Under the pieces are notes generated by a model. It ran no database searches. It worked only from the letters and a program-made list of their open reading frames with translations, and had not been told where the DNA came from. Shown piece by piece: positions 7,983-16,381 of a stretch of 64,000 nucleotides of DNA. Source of the stretch: Bacillota bacterium (GTDB lineage Bacteria > Bacillota > Clostridia > Christensenellales > SZUA-584); assembly GCA_023459495.1 (NCBI GenBank), contig JAEWTL010000085.1, positions 124,001-188,000 of the forward strand, read 5' to 3'. Numbering within the stretch: position 1 is the stretch's first letter; each line of letters begins with the position of its first letter. The translations under genes were made by a program, and so were the position numbers.

Positions 7983-9341
7983 ATGACGCAAAAAGAGACG
8001 TTGTTCGCCGTATTGCGGCATGAAGAGACAGATACGATCCCATGGGTTCCCTTTGCAGGGGTCCACGCGGGAAAACTTGTTGGTTATGACGCCACCGAAG
8101 TGCTGACGGACGAGAATAAGCTCGTCGAATCCCTTCTGGCCGTCAACAAGCTCTATAAACCGTCTGGACAGCCGGTGCTGTTCGATCTGCAGGTGGAGGC
8201 GGAGATCCTCGGCTGCGATCTGATGTGGACGACTGAGGGGCCGCCGTCCGTGAGTTCGCATCCGCTCTCTCAGACGACCCAGATTCCCTGCCAGTGCACA
8301 CTACCGGAAAAGGAAGACGGCCGCCTGCCCATGATCCTCTCGGCCATGCGCCGGATGAAGGAAGCAGTGGGCGATACGACTGTGCTGTACGGCCTCATCT
8401 GCGGCCCGTTCACGCTGGCTTCGCATCTGCGCGGCAACGACATCTTCATGGACATGTTTGACGACGAAGAGTACGTCAAGAATCTGTTAGAGTTCTGCAC
8501 GGTCTGCGCAAAGAAAGTGGCCGGATATTATATTGAAGCGGGCATGGACGTCATCGCCGTGGTTGACCCGCTGGTATCGCAGATATCGCCCGCGCATTTC
8601 GAACAGTTCCTGACCGAACCATTCACGGCGATTTTTGATGACATCCGCGCAAAGAAGGCGTTCTCGTCGTTCTTCGTCTGCGGCGACGCCACCAAGAATA
8701 TCGAAGTGATGTGCAAAACCGGCCCGGACTCCATCTCCATCGACGAGAACGTGGATATCGTAGCGGCTAAGGCCATCACGGACAAATACAACATTACCAT
8801 CGGCGGCAACATTCCGCTGACCACAGTCATGCTGCACGGCACGCAGCAGGACAACATGAAGTATGTCGTCGATATGCTGGACCGCATCGAGAACAAGAAG
8901 AATCTGATCGTGGCGCCCGGCTGCGACATGCCCTATAAGGTGCCGGTGGAGAACACCATCGGCGTGGCACAGGCCGTGCTCAACACGGAGGATACGCGCA
9001 AGATGGTGGAGAACTACGTGGCTGCGGACGACGATATCGAAGTGGAGCTGCCGGATTACGAGCATCTGCCGCGGCCGCTCGTAGAGGTGTTCACGCTCGA
9101 CTCGGCCACTTGTGCCGCCTGTACCTATATGATGGGCGCTGCCATGAAGGGCAAGGAGCACTTCGGCGACGGCATCGATCTGGTGGAATACAAGTTCACT
9201 GAGAAGGAGAACATTGCCCGCTGCAAGAAGATGGGTGTAAAGAACCTGCCGTCCATCTATATCAACGGCAAGCTTGCGTTCTCGTCGATCATACCGAGCA
9301 GCGAGGAGCTGTTCGCCGCGATCGAAAAAGCAGAGATGTAA
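7983..9341 (+). CDS. URO-D/MtaA-type methyltransferase domain fused to a thioredoxin-like domain
   Basis: A 452-residue protein. Residues 1 to about 350 form a uroporphyrinogen-decarboxylase-like TIM barrel close to MtaA/CmuA, the enzymes that move methyl groups between corrinoid proteins and thiols. Residues from about 365 are a thioredoxin-like domain with a CAAC redox motif (C377, C380) and a predicted cis-proline loop NLPSIY (P423). The start ATG at 7983 has AGGAG seven bases upstream; an earlier in-frame start at 7926 lacks one. The next gene, ten bases on, is a G3E metallochaperone GTPase, which suggests corrinoid or metal-thiol methyl transfer. The substrate is unknown. True haem-pathway decarboxylase activity is unlikely given the fusion. 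Confidence 0.82.
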   Translation: MTQKETLFAVLRHEETDTIPWVPFAGVHAGKLVGYDATEVLTDENKLVESLLAVNKLYKPSGQPVLFDLQVEAEILGCDLMWTTEGPPSVSSHPLSQTTQIPCQCTLPEKEDGRLPMILSAMRRMKEAVGDTTVLYGLICGPFTLASHLRGNDIFMDMFDDEEYVKNLLEFCTVCAKKVAGYYIEAGMDVIAVVDPLVSQISPAHFEQFLTEPFTAIFDDIRAKKAFSSFFVCGDATKNIEVMCKTGPDSISIDENVDIVAAKAITDKYNITIGGNIPLTTVMLHGTQQDNMKYVVDMLDRIENKKNLIVAPGCDMPYKVPVENTIGVAQAVLNTEDTRKMVENYVAADDDIEVELPDYEHLPRPLVEVFTLDSATCAACTYMMGAAMKGKEHFGDGIDLVEYKFTEKENIARCKKMGVKNLPSIYINGKLAFSSIIPSSEELFAAIEKAEM

Positions 9342-9351
9342 GGGAAAAGCG

Positions 9352-10272
9352 ATGATCCGCATGTTTCTGGTTACGGGCTTTCTGGGGGCCGGAAAGACCA
9401 CGATGCTGAAATACATGATCCGACGGCTCGCTCCGCAGCGCCTGTACGTGATCGTCAACGAGTTCGGGCGTGCGGGTGTGGACGGTGCGCTGATCAGCGA
9501 GCTGGGCGTGGCGGTGGACGAGGTCAACAACGGCTCAATCTTCTGCTCGTGCCGCATCGATCAGTTTGAAGAGGCGTTGGAGCGCGCGATTTCCGCAGCG
9601 CCCGACGTGATCCTCGTGGAGGCATCCGGGCTGTCCGACCCGACCAGCATTGGAAAGATACTCAAAAGCGAGGCGTATCGGAACATTGAGCTGACGGGTA
9701 CGCTGTGCCTTGTGGACGCGGTAAACTTTGAAAGGGTGATCTCCACGGCGCGCGTGAGCAAAAAGCAGCTCTCGGTGAGCGACGCGGTCATCATCAACAA
9801 GACGGACCTCGTATCGGAGGAACAGACGGACCGGGTGGAGCGCATGGTGCGCGATCTGAAGCCCGACGCCGCTGTATACCGCACGCGCTTTGGGGAGATT
9901 AAGCCGGAGTGGCTGCAGCGCCGCACAGCCGCGGAGAAGGAAGCGGCGTTTGCATACCACACCAAGGACGTGAGTCTGCAGAAGGTCACGATCACGTTGA
10001 AGGACACGATGAGTCTGGCGCAGCTGGAGAAGTTCCTGCAGATGTTTATCGAGGAGACGTACCGCATCAAGGGCTTCGTGTGTCTGGAAGGGCGTACCGC
10101 GCTGGTGGACTGTGTGGGCGCATCGCTGGTCATCACGCCGCACGAGGCGCAGCCTGAACGATGTAACCGCCTCACCGCGATGGCGGGGCAGGGTATGGCC
10201 ATGGAGGCCGCGCTGACCAAGGCTGCGGAGTGGTATAACGACTATGTGATCAGCGTGGAAGCGGGAGACTGA
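9352..10272 (+). CDS. G3E-family (CobW-like) metallochaperone GTPase
   Basis: A 306-residue P-loop GTPase of the CobW/COG0523 group, which couples GTP hydrolysis to metal delivery. Walker A GFLGAGKTT lies at residues 9-17, the E-S-G switch segment EASGLSDP follows, and NKTD gives guanine specificity. The metal-binding motif, normally GCxCC, reads GSIFCSC here (C65, C67), so one cysteine is replaced. The C-terminal CobW domain is present. The ATG at 9352 with AAGGGA upstream is chosen because Walker A begins eight residues later. It forms a two-gene operon with the URO-D/thioredoxin fusion. Confidence 0.88.
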   Translation: MIRMFLVTGFLGAGKTTMLKYMIRRLAPQRLYVIVNEFGRAGVDGALISELGVAVDEVNNGSIFCSCRIDQFEEALERAISAAPDVILVEASGLSDPTSIGKILKSEAYRNIELTGTLCLVDAVNFERVISTARVSKKQLSVSDAVIINKTDLVSEEQTDRVERMVRDLKPDAAVYRTRFGEIKPEWLQRRTAAEKEAAFAYHTKDVSLQKVTITLKDTMSLAQLEKFLQMFIEETYRIKGFVCLEGRTALVDCVGASLVITPHEAQPERCNRLTAMAGQGMAMEAALTKAAEWYNDYVISVEAGD

Positions 10273-10283
10273 AAAAATGGATA

Positions 10284-10310
10284 AAGGGGGGCGGCAACCC
10301 TCCTTTTTTT
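10284..10310 (+). terminator. Intrinsic terminator behind the G3E GTPase gene
   Basis: Stem AAGGGGGG/CCCTCCTT with one G-T pair, six-base loop, then seven T. Confidence 0.8.
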
Positions 10311-10402
10311 ATCCCTTAGGCCGTTTCCCCTTGCGGTTGTCAATATCGTATCAGTATCCATCTGTGATACAATAAGAGCTGGGCAGGGAGGAAAAGGCGA
10401 TA

Positions 10403-10921
10403 ATGAGCGCAGGGTTTCTGCTGATACCGATATTGTTGATACGGTACGGTTTGCTGGCGCTGACCAGCCGCGAGGCGCTCAGGCGCGCGGCGCATTTTGC
10501 ACCGCTTTTCGACAAAGAGCAGGCGGCTTACTGGGTGTACCAGCTTACAACCATTGGCATGATCGTAACCCTTTTCTTTCTGACGATACGGGCGAACTCG
10601 GCTTGGTTTTATATCGGCCTCGGAGTCACCGTTGCCGGAACAGCACTATACGCGGCTGCCACTGCAAATTACGCAAAACCGGGGACGGGCGGGATCAACA
10701 CGGGCGGCTTATACAGGGTGTCGCGCAATCCGATGTACGTTGCCTACTTTATTTACTTTCTCGGGTGCGCACTGATGGCCCGGTCGCTGATCCTCTTCGT
10801 GATACTGCTGGTCTATCAGGTATCGGCACACTTCATCATCCTGTCCGAGGAGCGGTGGTGTCTGGAGAGATTCGGCGAAGCGTACAGGGAGTACATGAGA
10901 AGGGTACGGCGGTATATATAG
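10403..10921 (+). CDS. Isoprenylcysteine carboxyl methyltransferase-like membrane protein
   Basis: A 172-residue integral membrane protein with about four to five hydrophobic segments. It matches the ICMT/phospholipid-methyltransferase family, membrane-embedded SAM-dependent methyltransferases. Diagnostic elements are TGGLYRVSRNPMYVAYF near residue 105 and a C-terminal EERWCLERFGEAYREY, the SAM-binding end. Bacteria have no prenylated CAAX proteins, so the true substrate is unknown; lipid or small-molecule methylation is possible. It has its own GGGAGG ribosome site (10385-10390) and no operon partner. Confidence 0.8.
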   Translation: MSAGFLLIPILLIRYGLLALTSREALRRAAHFAPLFDKEQAAYWVYQLTTIGMIVTLFFLTIRANSAWFYIGLGVTVAGTALYAAATANYAKPGTGGINTGGLYRVSRNPMYVAYFIYFLGCALMARSLILFVILLVYQVSAHFIILSEERWCLERFGEAYREYMRRVRRYI

Positions 10922-11018
10922 TCTGCTGGGTAAGTCCTATAGATAACGATTTTCCCGCGCCGTTGAGAATTGCCTTCCCGGTTGATGGGCACGGTGCGTC
11001 AAGGATGCCGCACCCTAC

Positions 11019-11047
11019 TTGACAAAAACCACCCTGAAAACTATCCT
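11019..11047 (+). promoter_or_regulatory. Predicted sigma-A promoter of metG
   Basis: Perfect TTGACA (11019-11024), 17-bp spacer, TATCCT (11042-11047), 31 bases before the ATG. No T-box leader fits in this space. Confidence 0.6.
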
Positions 11048-11077
11048 AATACAAAAGACAACAGGCGGGAGATTTCG

Positions 11078-13054
11078 ATGAAGAAGTACTATATAACGAC
11101 GCCCATCTACTATCCGAGCGACAAGCTGCACATCGGCCATTCGTATACCACGGTCGCGGCGGACGCCTTGGCGCGCTTTAAGCGGCAGACGGGCTATGAC
11201 GTGATGTTTCTGACCGGCACGGATGAGCACGGCCAGAAGATTGAGCGCGTGGCAAAGAACGCGGGCAAGGAACCGCAGGAATATGTGGACGGCATCGTGG
11301 ACGGTATCCGCAAGCTGTGGGACCTCATGGAGATTTCCAACGACGACTTTATCCGCACGACTGAGGACCGGCATGTCAAGGCCGTGCAGAAGATATTCAA
11401 AAAGCTCTACGATCAGGGCGACATCTACAAGGGGCACTACGAGGGCTGGTATTGCACGCCGTGCGAGGCGTACTGGCTGGAGCGGCAGCTTGTGGACGGC
11501 AAGTGCCCGGACTGCGGTCGGCCCGTGGAGCGCGCCAAGGAAGAGGCGTACTTCTTCAAGATGAGCACCTATGCCGACCGGTTGATCAGCTATATCGGCG
11601 CGCACCCGGACTTCATCCAGCCCGAGAGCCGCAAGAACGAGATGCTGAACAACTTCCTGTTGCCGGGCCTTGAGGACCTGTGCGTATCGCGCACGTCGTT
11701 CAAGTGGGGCATACCTGTCGACTTCGACCCGGACCACGTGGTATACGTGTGGATCGACGCGCTGTCCAACTACATCACCGCGCTCGGTTACATGTCGGAC
11801 GACGATTCCAAGATGAAATACTGGCCTGCGGACGTACAGCTCGTGGGCAAGGAGATCGTGCGGTTCCATACCATCATCTGGCCCATATTGCTGATGGCGC
11901 TGGAGCTGCCACTGCCCAAGCAGGTGTTCGGCCATGGCTGGCTGATGCTTGAAGGCGGCAAGATGAGCAAGTCCAAGGGCAACGTGGTGGACCCCGTGAA
12001 GCTAGTCGAGCGGTACGGCGTGGACGCCGTGCGTTACTTCCTGCTGCGCGAGGTGCCGTTCGGCGCGGACGGATTGTATTCCAGCGAAGCGCTCTTAACG
12101 CGCACCAACAGCGACCTTGCCAACGACCTCGGCAACCTTGTATCGCGCACCGCCGCGATGATCGTCAAGTATTTCGACAGTGAGATTCCGTGGCGCTATG
12201 ACACCACCGAGCACGACCACGCCGTGGAGGAACAGGGCAGCAAGCTCGCCGCCGCGGTGGAGGCGCACATGAACAACCTGCGCCTGCCTGACGCGCTGAT
12301 GGCCATCTGGGATTATGTCGGCACGCTGAATAAATACATCGACCTTACCGCGCCGTGGGTGCTCGCCAAGGACGAGAGCAAAAAAGGCCAGCTTGCGGGC
12401 GTAATGGCGCACCTCGCGGAAGGGCTGCGTATCGTATCCGTGCTGCTGACAGCGTTTCTGCCCGGTACGGCGAAGCGCATACAGGACATCCTCGGCATCC
12501 AGAGCGCGGATCAGGTATCGTGGGAGAGCGTGTCCGCGTTCGGACGCTCCGTTTGCGGCCTGACCGTGCAGCAGACCGCGCCGCTGTTCCCGCGCATCGA
12601 CATCGCCAAGGAGCTGGAGGCGCTGGAGGAGATCTCCGACAACCGCACGCTGCAGAAGCAGAAGAAAGCGCCCACTGTGGAAAAGAAGAAGGAAGCGCCT
12701 GCTGCCGAAAAGAAAGCGGAAACGCCTGCTGGCGTGATCACCTACGACGACTTCAAAAAGGTGGAGCTCAAAGTCGGCCTCGTGAAGGAAGCCGTGGCGG
12801 TGGAAGGCAGTGAGAAGCTGATTAAGATGCAGGTGGAGGTCGGCGGCGAAACCCGTCAGATCGTTTCCGGCATCCGCAAGTGGTACACCCCGGAGCAGAT
12901 GGTCGGTAAGACGATCGTCGTGGTTTCCAATCTGAAACCCGCCAAGCTGTTCGGCATTGAGAGCCAGGGCATGCTGCTCGCCGCGGAGGCGGACGGCGTG
13001 CTGAAGATCGTAACGCTGGACGGCGCGTTGCCCTCGGGCGCGCACGTATCGTGA
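11078..13054 (+). CDS. metG: Methionyl-tRNA synthetase
   Basis: A 658-residue class I synthetase charging tRNA(Met), probably the housekeeping enzyme. The HIGH box reads LHIGHS near residue 16. One zinc site is formed by CTPC and CPDC. The canonical GKMSKSKGN loop is intact. After the anticodon-binding helices comes a Lys/Ala/Glu/Pro-rich linker of about 35 residues, then the C-terminal EMAP/Trbp111-type OB-fold tRNA-binding domain. The ATG at 11078 has GGGAG eight bases upstream. Its stop overlaps the tatD start (GTGA), so it heads a metG-tatD-radical SAM operon, an order common in Firmicutes. Confidence 0.97.
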   Translation: MKKYYITTPIYYPSDKLHIGHSYTTVAADALARFKRQTGYDVMFLTGTDEHGQKIERVAKNAGKEPQEYVDGIVDGIRKLWDLMEISNDDFIRTTEDRHVKAVQKIFKKLYDQGDIYKGHYEGWYCTPCEAYWLERQLVDGKCPDCGRPVERAKEEAYFFKMSTYADRLISYIGAHPDFIQPESRKNEMLNNFLLPGLEDLCVSRTSFKWGIPVDFDPDHVVYVWIDALSNYITALGYMSDDDSKMKYWPADVQLVGKEIVRFHTIIWPILLMALELPLPKQVFGHGWLMLEGGKMSKSKGNVVDPVKLVERYGVDAVRYFLLREVPFGADGLYSSEALLTRTNSDLANDLGNLVSRTAAMIVKYFDSEIPWRYDTTEHDHAVEEQGSKLAAAVEAHMNNLRLPDALMAIWDYVGTLNKYIDLTAPWVLAKDESKKGQLAGVMAHLAEGLRIVSVLLTAFLPGTAKRIQDILGIQSADQVSWESVSAFGRSVCGLTVQQTAPLFPRIDIAKELEALEEISDNRTLQKQKKAPTVEKKKEAPAAEKKAETPAGVITYDDFKKVELKVGLVKEAVAVEGSEKLIKMQVEVGGETRQIVSGIRKWYTPEQMVGKTIVVVSNLKPAKLFGIESQGMLLAAEADGVLKIVTLDGALPSGAHVS

Positions 13055-13815
13055 AGCTGTTCGACACCCACGCGCACCTGCTCAGCGAGAAGTTCGATGA
13101 GGACAGGGAGGCGCTGATTGCCGCGCTGCCGGGACGGGGCCTCACAGGCGTGATCGAAGTCGGTACAAACCTTGAAACCAGCCGGCGGGCCGTACATCTC
13201 GCTGCACAGGTGGACTATATCCATGCCGCCATCGGCATCCATCCGCACGACGCCGCAGAAGCACCCGTCGATTATGTCGAGCGGCTGGCCGAGTTGGCTG
13301 CCCAGCCTGAGGTCGTGGCCATCGGTGAAATCGGCCTCGACTACTACTACGACTTTTCCCCGCGCGACGTGCAGTGCAAGGTATTCGACCGGCAGCTGGC
13401 GCTGGCGGTAGAGAAGAACCTGCCCGTGGTCATCCACATGCGCGAGGCCACACAGGATACGCTCTCGCTGCTGCGGGAGCACAAAGGGCTGCGCGGCGTG
13501 ATGCACTGCTTCTCGGGCAGCGCTGAGACCGCCAAGGAATGCCTCGATATGGGGCTGCACGTCTCCTTCACCGGCTCCGTGACATTCAAAAACGCCCGCA
13601 AGGTGGTGGAAGCTGCCGCCGTGGTGCCGCTGGACCGCCTGATGGCTGAGACGGACTGCCCATACCTCTCTCCCGAACCGGTGCGGGGCAAACGCAACGA
13701 CCCCAGCAACGTACGCTACGTCATTGAAAAGCTGGCGGAGATCAAGGGCATATCGACGGACGCAATGTGCGAAACCAACATCAACAACGCAAAAGGATTA
13801 TTCGGTATCAAATGA
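13051..13815 (+). CDS. tatD: TatD-family metal-dependent hydrolase
   Basis: A 254-residue TIM-barrel amidohydrolase-like nuclease of the TatD/YcfH family. The metal ligands are visible: FDTHAHL at the N-terminus, GEIGLDYYY with the bridging glutamate, VIHMREA, MHCFSG, and AETDCPYLSPEP near the C-terminus. The start is GTG, whose last bases form the metG stop. Members act as 3'-5' exonucleases or D-aminoacyl-tRNA-type deacylases; the exact substrate here is not determined. The gene behind it overlaps by ATGA. Confidence 0.95.
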   Translation: MKLFDTHAHLLSEKFDEDREALIAALPGRGLTGVIEVGTNLETSRRAVHLAAQVDYIHAAIGIHPHDAAEAPVDYVERLAELAAQPEVVAIGEIGLDYYYDFSPRDVQCKVFDRQLALAVEKNLPVVIHMREATQDTLSLLREHKGLRGVMHCFSGSAETAKECLDMGLHVSFTGSVTFKNARKVVEAAAVVPLDRLMAETDCPYLSPEPVRGKRNDPSNVRYVIEKLAEIKGISTDAMCETNINNAKGLFGIK

Positions 13816-14405
13816 GCGACACCTACATTTACCGCCTCGGCGAGGCGCTTTATATCAACCTGACCAATGCGTGCACCAACGACTGTACCTTCTGCGTGCG
13901 CAACGCGCACGACGGCGTAGGCGGTTATCACCTGCTGCTGCACAAGGAGCCCTCCGCGCAGGATGTGATCTCCCAGTTGGAAGCCGAAGAGGACGTGGCC
14001 AAAATCGTGTTTTGCGGCCTTGGAGAGCCCACGATGCGCTTAGGTGCGCTGCTTGAAATCGCGGCATACTTAAAGACACGCGGGTCGCACATCCGCATCA
14101 ATACCAACGGGCAGGGCAGCGCCTTTGCAGGCGAGGACATCGCGCCCAAGCTCCGCGGTCTTGTCGACAAGGTATCCATCAGCTTGAACGCCAGCAACGC
14201 GCAAAAGTATGACGAGCTTTGCCGCAGCGCTTACGGAGAGGAAGCCTATGCGCATCTGCTGGACTTCGCCAAAAGCTGCGTGGATCAGGGCATCGACACG
14301 GTACTTTCCGTGGTGGACGTGATCGGCGAGGACGAGGTGGAGAAGTGCCGCATTATTGCTGAGGGTATTGGGGCGAGGTTAAGGGTGCGGCATTATATCG
14401 AGTGA
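13812..14405 (+). CDS. TatD-linked radical SAM protein
   Basis: A 197-residue radical SAM enzyme. The cluster motif CTNDCTFC (CxxxCxxC) lies near residue 20, followed by FCGLGEPTMR, the GGE-type SAM-binding element. It belongs to the short family seen next to tatD in many Firmicutes. The ATG at 13812 overlaps the tatD stop, so translation is coupled. No auxiliary-cluster cysteines are evident in the C-terminal part. The reaction is unknown; its fixed link with tatD and metG hints at tRNA or peptide chemistry, which is inference. Confidence 0.9.
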   Translation: MSDTYIYRLGEALYINLTNACTNDCTFCVRNAHDGVGGYHLLLHKEPSAQDVISQLEAEEDVAKIVFCGLGEPTMRLGALLEIAAYLKTRGSHIRINTNGQGSAFAGEDIAPKLRGLVDKVSISLNASNAQKYDELCRSAYGEEAYAHLLDFAKSCVDQGIDTVLSVVDVIGEDEVEKCRIIAEGIGARLRVRHYIE

Positions 14406-14420
14406 GGCGGGGAATCAGGG

Positions 14421-15104
14421 TTAAATATTTTCAATAAAGCCGTTTCCGAAATTAGTTATTGTATAATCATATTCATATACATAAAATGCAACACCAATGT
14501 CATTTCCAAAAGATTGTGTGCTTTGCCCAGTGGCTATTTCGATTAATCCCATCGAAGCCAATCTTAGAATTGACGCAATATCTCGTATATCGCCTTTCCG
14601 AAGCCCCTTTTTACCTTTAAATTCTCTTAATAAAGCGATATCTTGTAAAAGAATATTATCAATCACAACTGAATAAGCGCAAAATGTATTCCAATCGAAA
14701 TTGCTGTCTAAATATTCCAAATACAGCTTTGCTAGGAGTTCCGGTTTTTCATATTCTAAATACTTTTCTATTACAATTAATAAATATTCCAATTCGTGTT
14801 TGATGCTTTGGGGATTATTAAATTTAGTTTCTTTATACCTATGGATATCGTCCCTACTCATGATATTTTTGTTAAAAGAAGTAACAAACCTGGCTAACTT
14901 TTTGATTTCGTGTGCATATTTAACCTTTGAGCCGAATTTAAAAACTGCAACTGCTGTTGAAAGTAGCGGTATGTCCTTTAATAGTCCATCGTCTAGAATG
15001 GAATCAAGGCCCAATTCTGCAATATCTGCAATCGCTTCTATTGGATCAGACACGATCAATCTTGAAAAAGACTCCGTTAAACTTTGATTATCTTGATTGT
15101 CCAT
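14421..15104 (-). CDS. Uncharacterised protein in an AT-rich patch
   Basis: A 227-residue protein I cannot assign. The first third carries an amphipathic to hydrophobic stretch (LLKDIPLLSTAVAVFKFGSK) like those of peripheral membrane-binding proteins. The rest is mainly helical, rich in Lys, Glu and Leu, and ends in a more beta-like tail with aromatic residues. The ATG at 15104 is preferred: AGAGGG stands eight bases upstream. Base composition is markedly more AT-rich than its neighbours, and it shares orientation and composition with the NYN-LOTUS gene 156 bases upstream, so both probably arrived by transfer. A role in genome defence would be speculation. Confidence 0.7.
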   Translation of the reverse strand: MDNQDNQSLTESFSRLIVSDPIEAIADIAELGLDSILDDGLLKDIPLLSTAVAVFKFGSKVKYAHEIKKLARFVTSFNKNIMSRDDIHRYKETKFNNPQSIKHELEYLLIVIEKYLEYEKPELLAKLYLEYLDSNFDWNTFCAYSVVIDNILLQDIALLREFKGKKGLRKGDIRDIASILRLASMGLIEIATGQSTQSFGNDIGVAFYVYEYDYTITNFGNGFIENI

Positions 15105-15260
15105 TTTCATCACCCTCTTCTCAGAAATTGCAACGCTCTACGGTTTGCCTCTTTGACATTTCGGACACTTCCGCTGCCAAATATCCGTGCCGTTTGCATA
15201 GTATATTAACAAACCTTTGTCTGAACAGCAGAACGTGCTTGCTATATTCAAGAGAATATT

Positions 15261-16022
15261 TTATATACATTTATATGCAAATATTGTTACGGTACCCTTG
15301 CCCGGATATGTTTCAGTCTGGTATTTTTCGGGAAAGGCTTTTAACAAATCAGGTAATTTTGAATAGCCATATGTTTTTGAATCAAAATCAGATTTCACTC
15401 TTTTGATAAATGTACCTGCCGAACTAACATTAACCCAACCATCTCCATCTTGATATTTTTCGCTTGCAGTTTTCAATAAGTCATGAATATAATTTATATC
15501 ATTCTGTGCAGAGGCTTCTGAAGATGGTGAAATAGCAGTTATAGACTCCTTTGTAGCATCGATTTCAATTTTTGCATTATATATAAGATTCTGAGTTAGA
15601 ATAAAGTTATCACAAGCATTTCTAAAAGATTCAGGTGTTTTCTCCTCCCCTACTCCAAAAATATAAACACAAGCTTCCCTTAATCTAATAGCTAATGGTG
15701 TATAATCGCTATCACTACAAATTAATACAAATGCATCATACATTCCAGAATAGAGTAAATCCATTGCGCCAATTACTAATGAAATATCTGTAGCGTTCTT
15801 TCCTTTTGTATACGCAAATTGCTGTTCTGGCTTAATTGCTAAACGTTTTAATTCCTCTTCCCAATTTTTTAATACGGGATTTTTCCAGTCACCGTAAGCC
15901 TTTTTAACTACTATCCTTCCATATGTTGAGATCTCATCAAGAATCGATTTTAACTTTGCTAATTGGGCATTATCGGAATCAATTAATACTGCAATGTTTT
16001 TAAAAGTAGATTTATTTTCCAT
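15261..16022 (-). CDS. NYN-domain predicted RNase with C-terminal OST-HTH/LOTUS domain
   Basis: A 253-residue protein. Residues 8-150 are a NYN (PIN-like) nuclease domain with the acidic residues expected at the metal site: D15 and D17 in LIDSDN, D79 in NATDI, and D104/D106 in CSDSDY. Residues about 175-253 match the OST-HTH/LOTUS fold, which binds RNA (or G-quadruplex RNA in eukaryotes). Such fusions are predicted ribonucleases. A strong AAAGGAGG precedes the ATG at 16022. The gene is AT-rich, unlike the flanking chromosome, suggesting horizontal origin. Confidence 0.87.
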   Translation of the reverse strand: MENKSTFKNIAVLIDSDNAQLAKLKSILDEISTYGRIVVKKAYGDWKNPVLKNWEEELKRLAIKPEQQFAYTKGKNATDISLVIGAMDLLYSGMYDAFVLICSDSDYTPLAIRLREACVYIFGVGEEKTPESFRNACDNFILTQNLIYNAKIEIDATKESITAISPSSEASAQNDINYIHDLLKTASEKYQDGDGWVNVSSAGTFIKRVKSDFDSKTYGYSKLPDLLKAFPEKYQTETYPGKGTVTIFAYKCI

Positions 16023-16073
16023 AAAACCTCCTTTTTAAAAGTACTAAATATAAAAGTTATTACATTTAATATT

Positions 16074-16373
16074 CTACAAAAATATCCATTTCCCTGCCGG
16101 AAAGAGAATACCCTCTACTACTGTCTGATCCTCTACCCGTTCCCCGTGAATAACCACGCGCCCGCCGTCGGGACATTGCATGTCAAACGCGGCGGCTTTG
16201 CCGTCGCCATAATCCAGCGTTGCGCCGTTTTGCAGTGCATAGACCATCGGATAGGCGCAGTTCCACAGCTCGTGACAGAGCGGCGGGCACAGGTCCTCCA
16301 CGATAAAAAAATCTCCCGCACGGTGATAACCGCACCTGCATTCACTCTTTACGACCGTTATCTTAACTTTCAT
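16074..16373 (-). CDS. TIGR04076-family small protein
   Basis: A 99-residue protein of the TIGR04076 family, unknown in function. The family's cysteine-containing core is visible: CPPLCHELW, then ALQNGATLDYGDG and QCPDGGRVVIHGE. An earlier N-terminal cysteine pair (ECRC) is also present. The conserved Cys/His suggest metal or cluster binding, but this is inference. The ATG at 16373 is chosen; a TTG at 16385 would overlap the upstream gene. It lies downstream of the 198-residue unknown protein and is probably co-transcribed with it. Confidence 0.8.
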   Translation of the reverse strand: MKVKITVVKSECRCGYHRAGDFFIVEDLCPPLCHELWNCAYPMVYALQNGATLDYGDGKAAAFDMQCPDGGRVVIHGERVEDQTVVEGILFPAGKWIFL

Positions 16374-16381
16374 ATCCTTGT

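Noticed and set aside
10922..11018. GGTGCG...CGCACC hairpin before metG, considered as a T-box or riboswitch leader
   Set aside because: It lies upstream of the predicted metG promoter, is too short for a T-box, and the conserved T-box antiterminator bases are absent. It may be another intergenic repeat, but no second copy is in the window.
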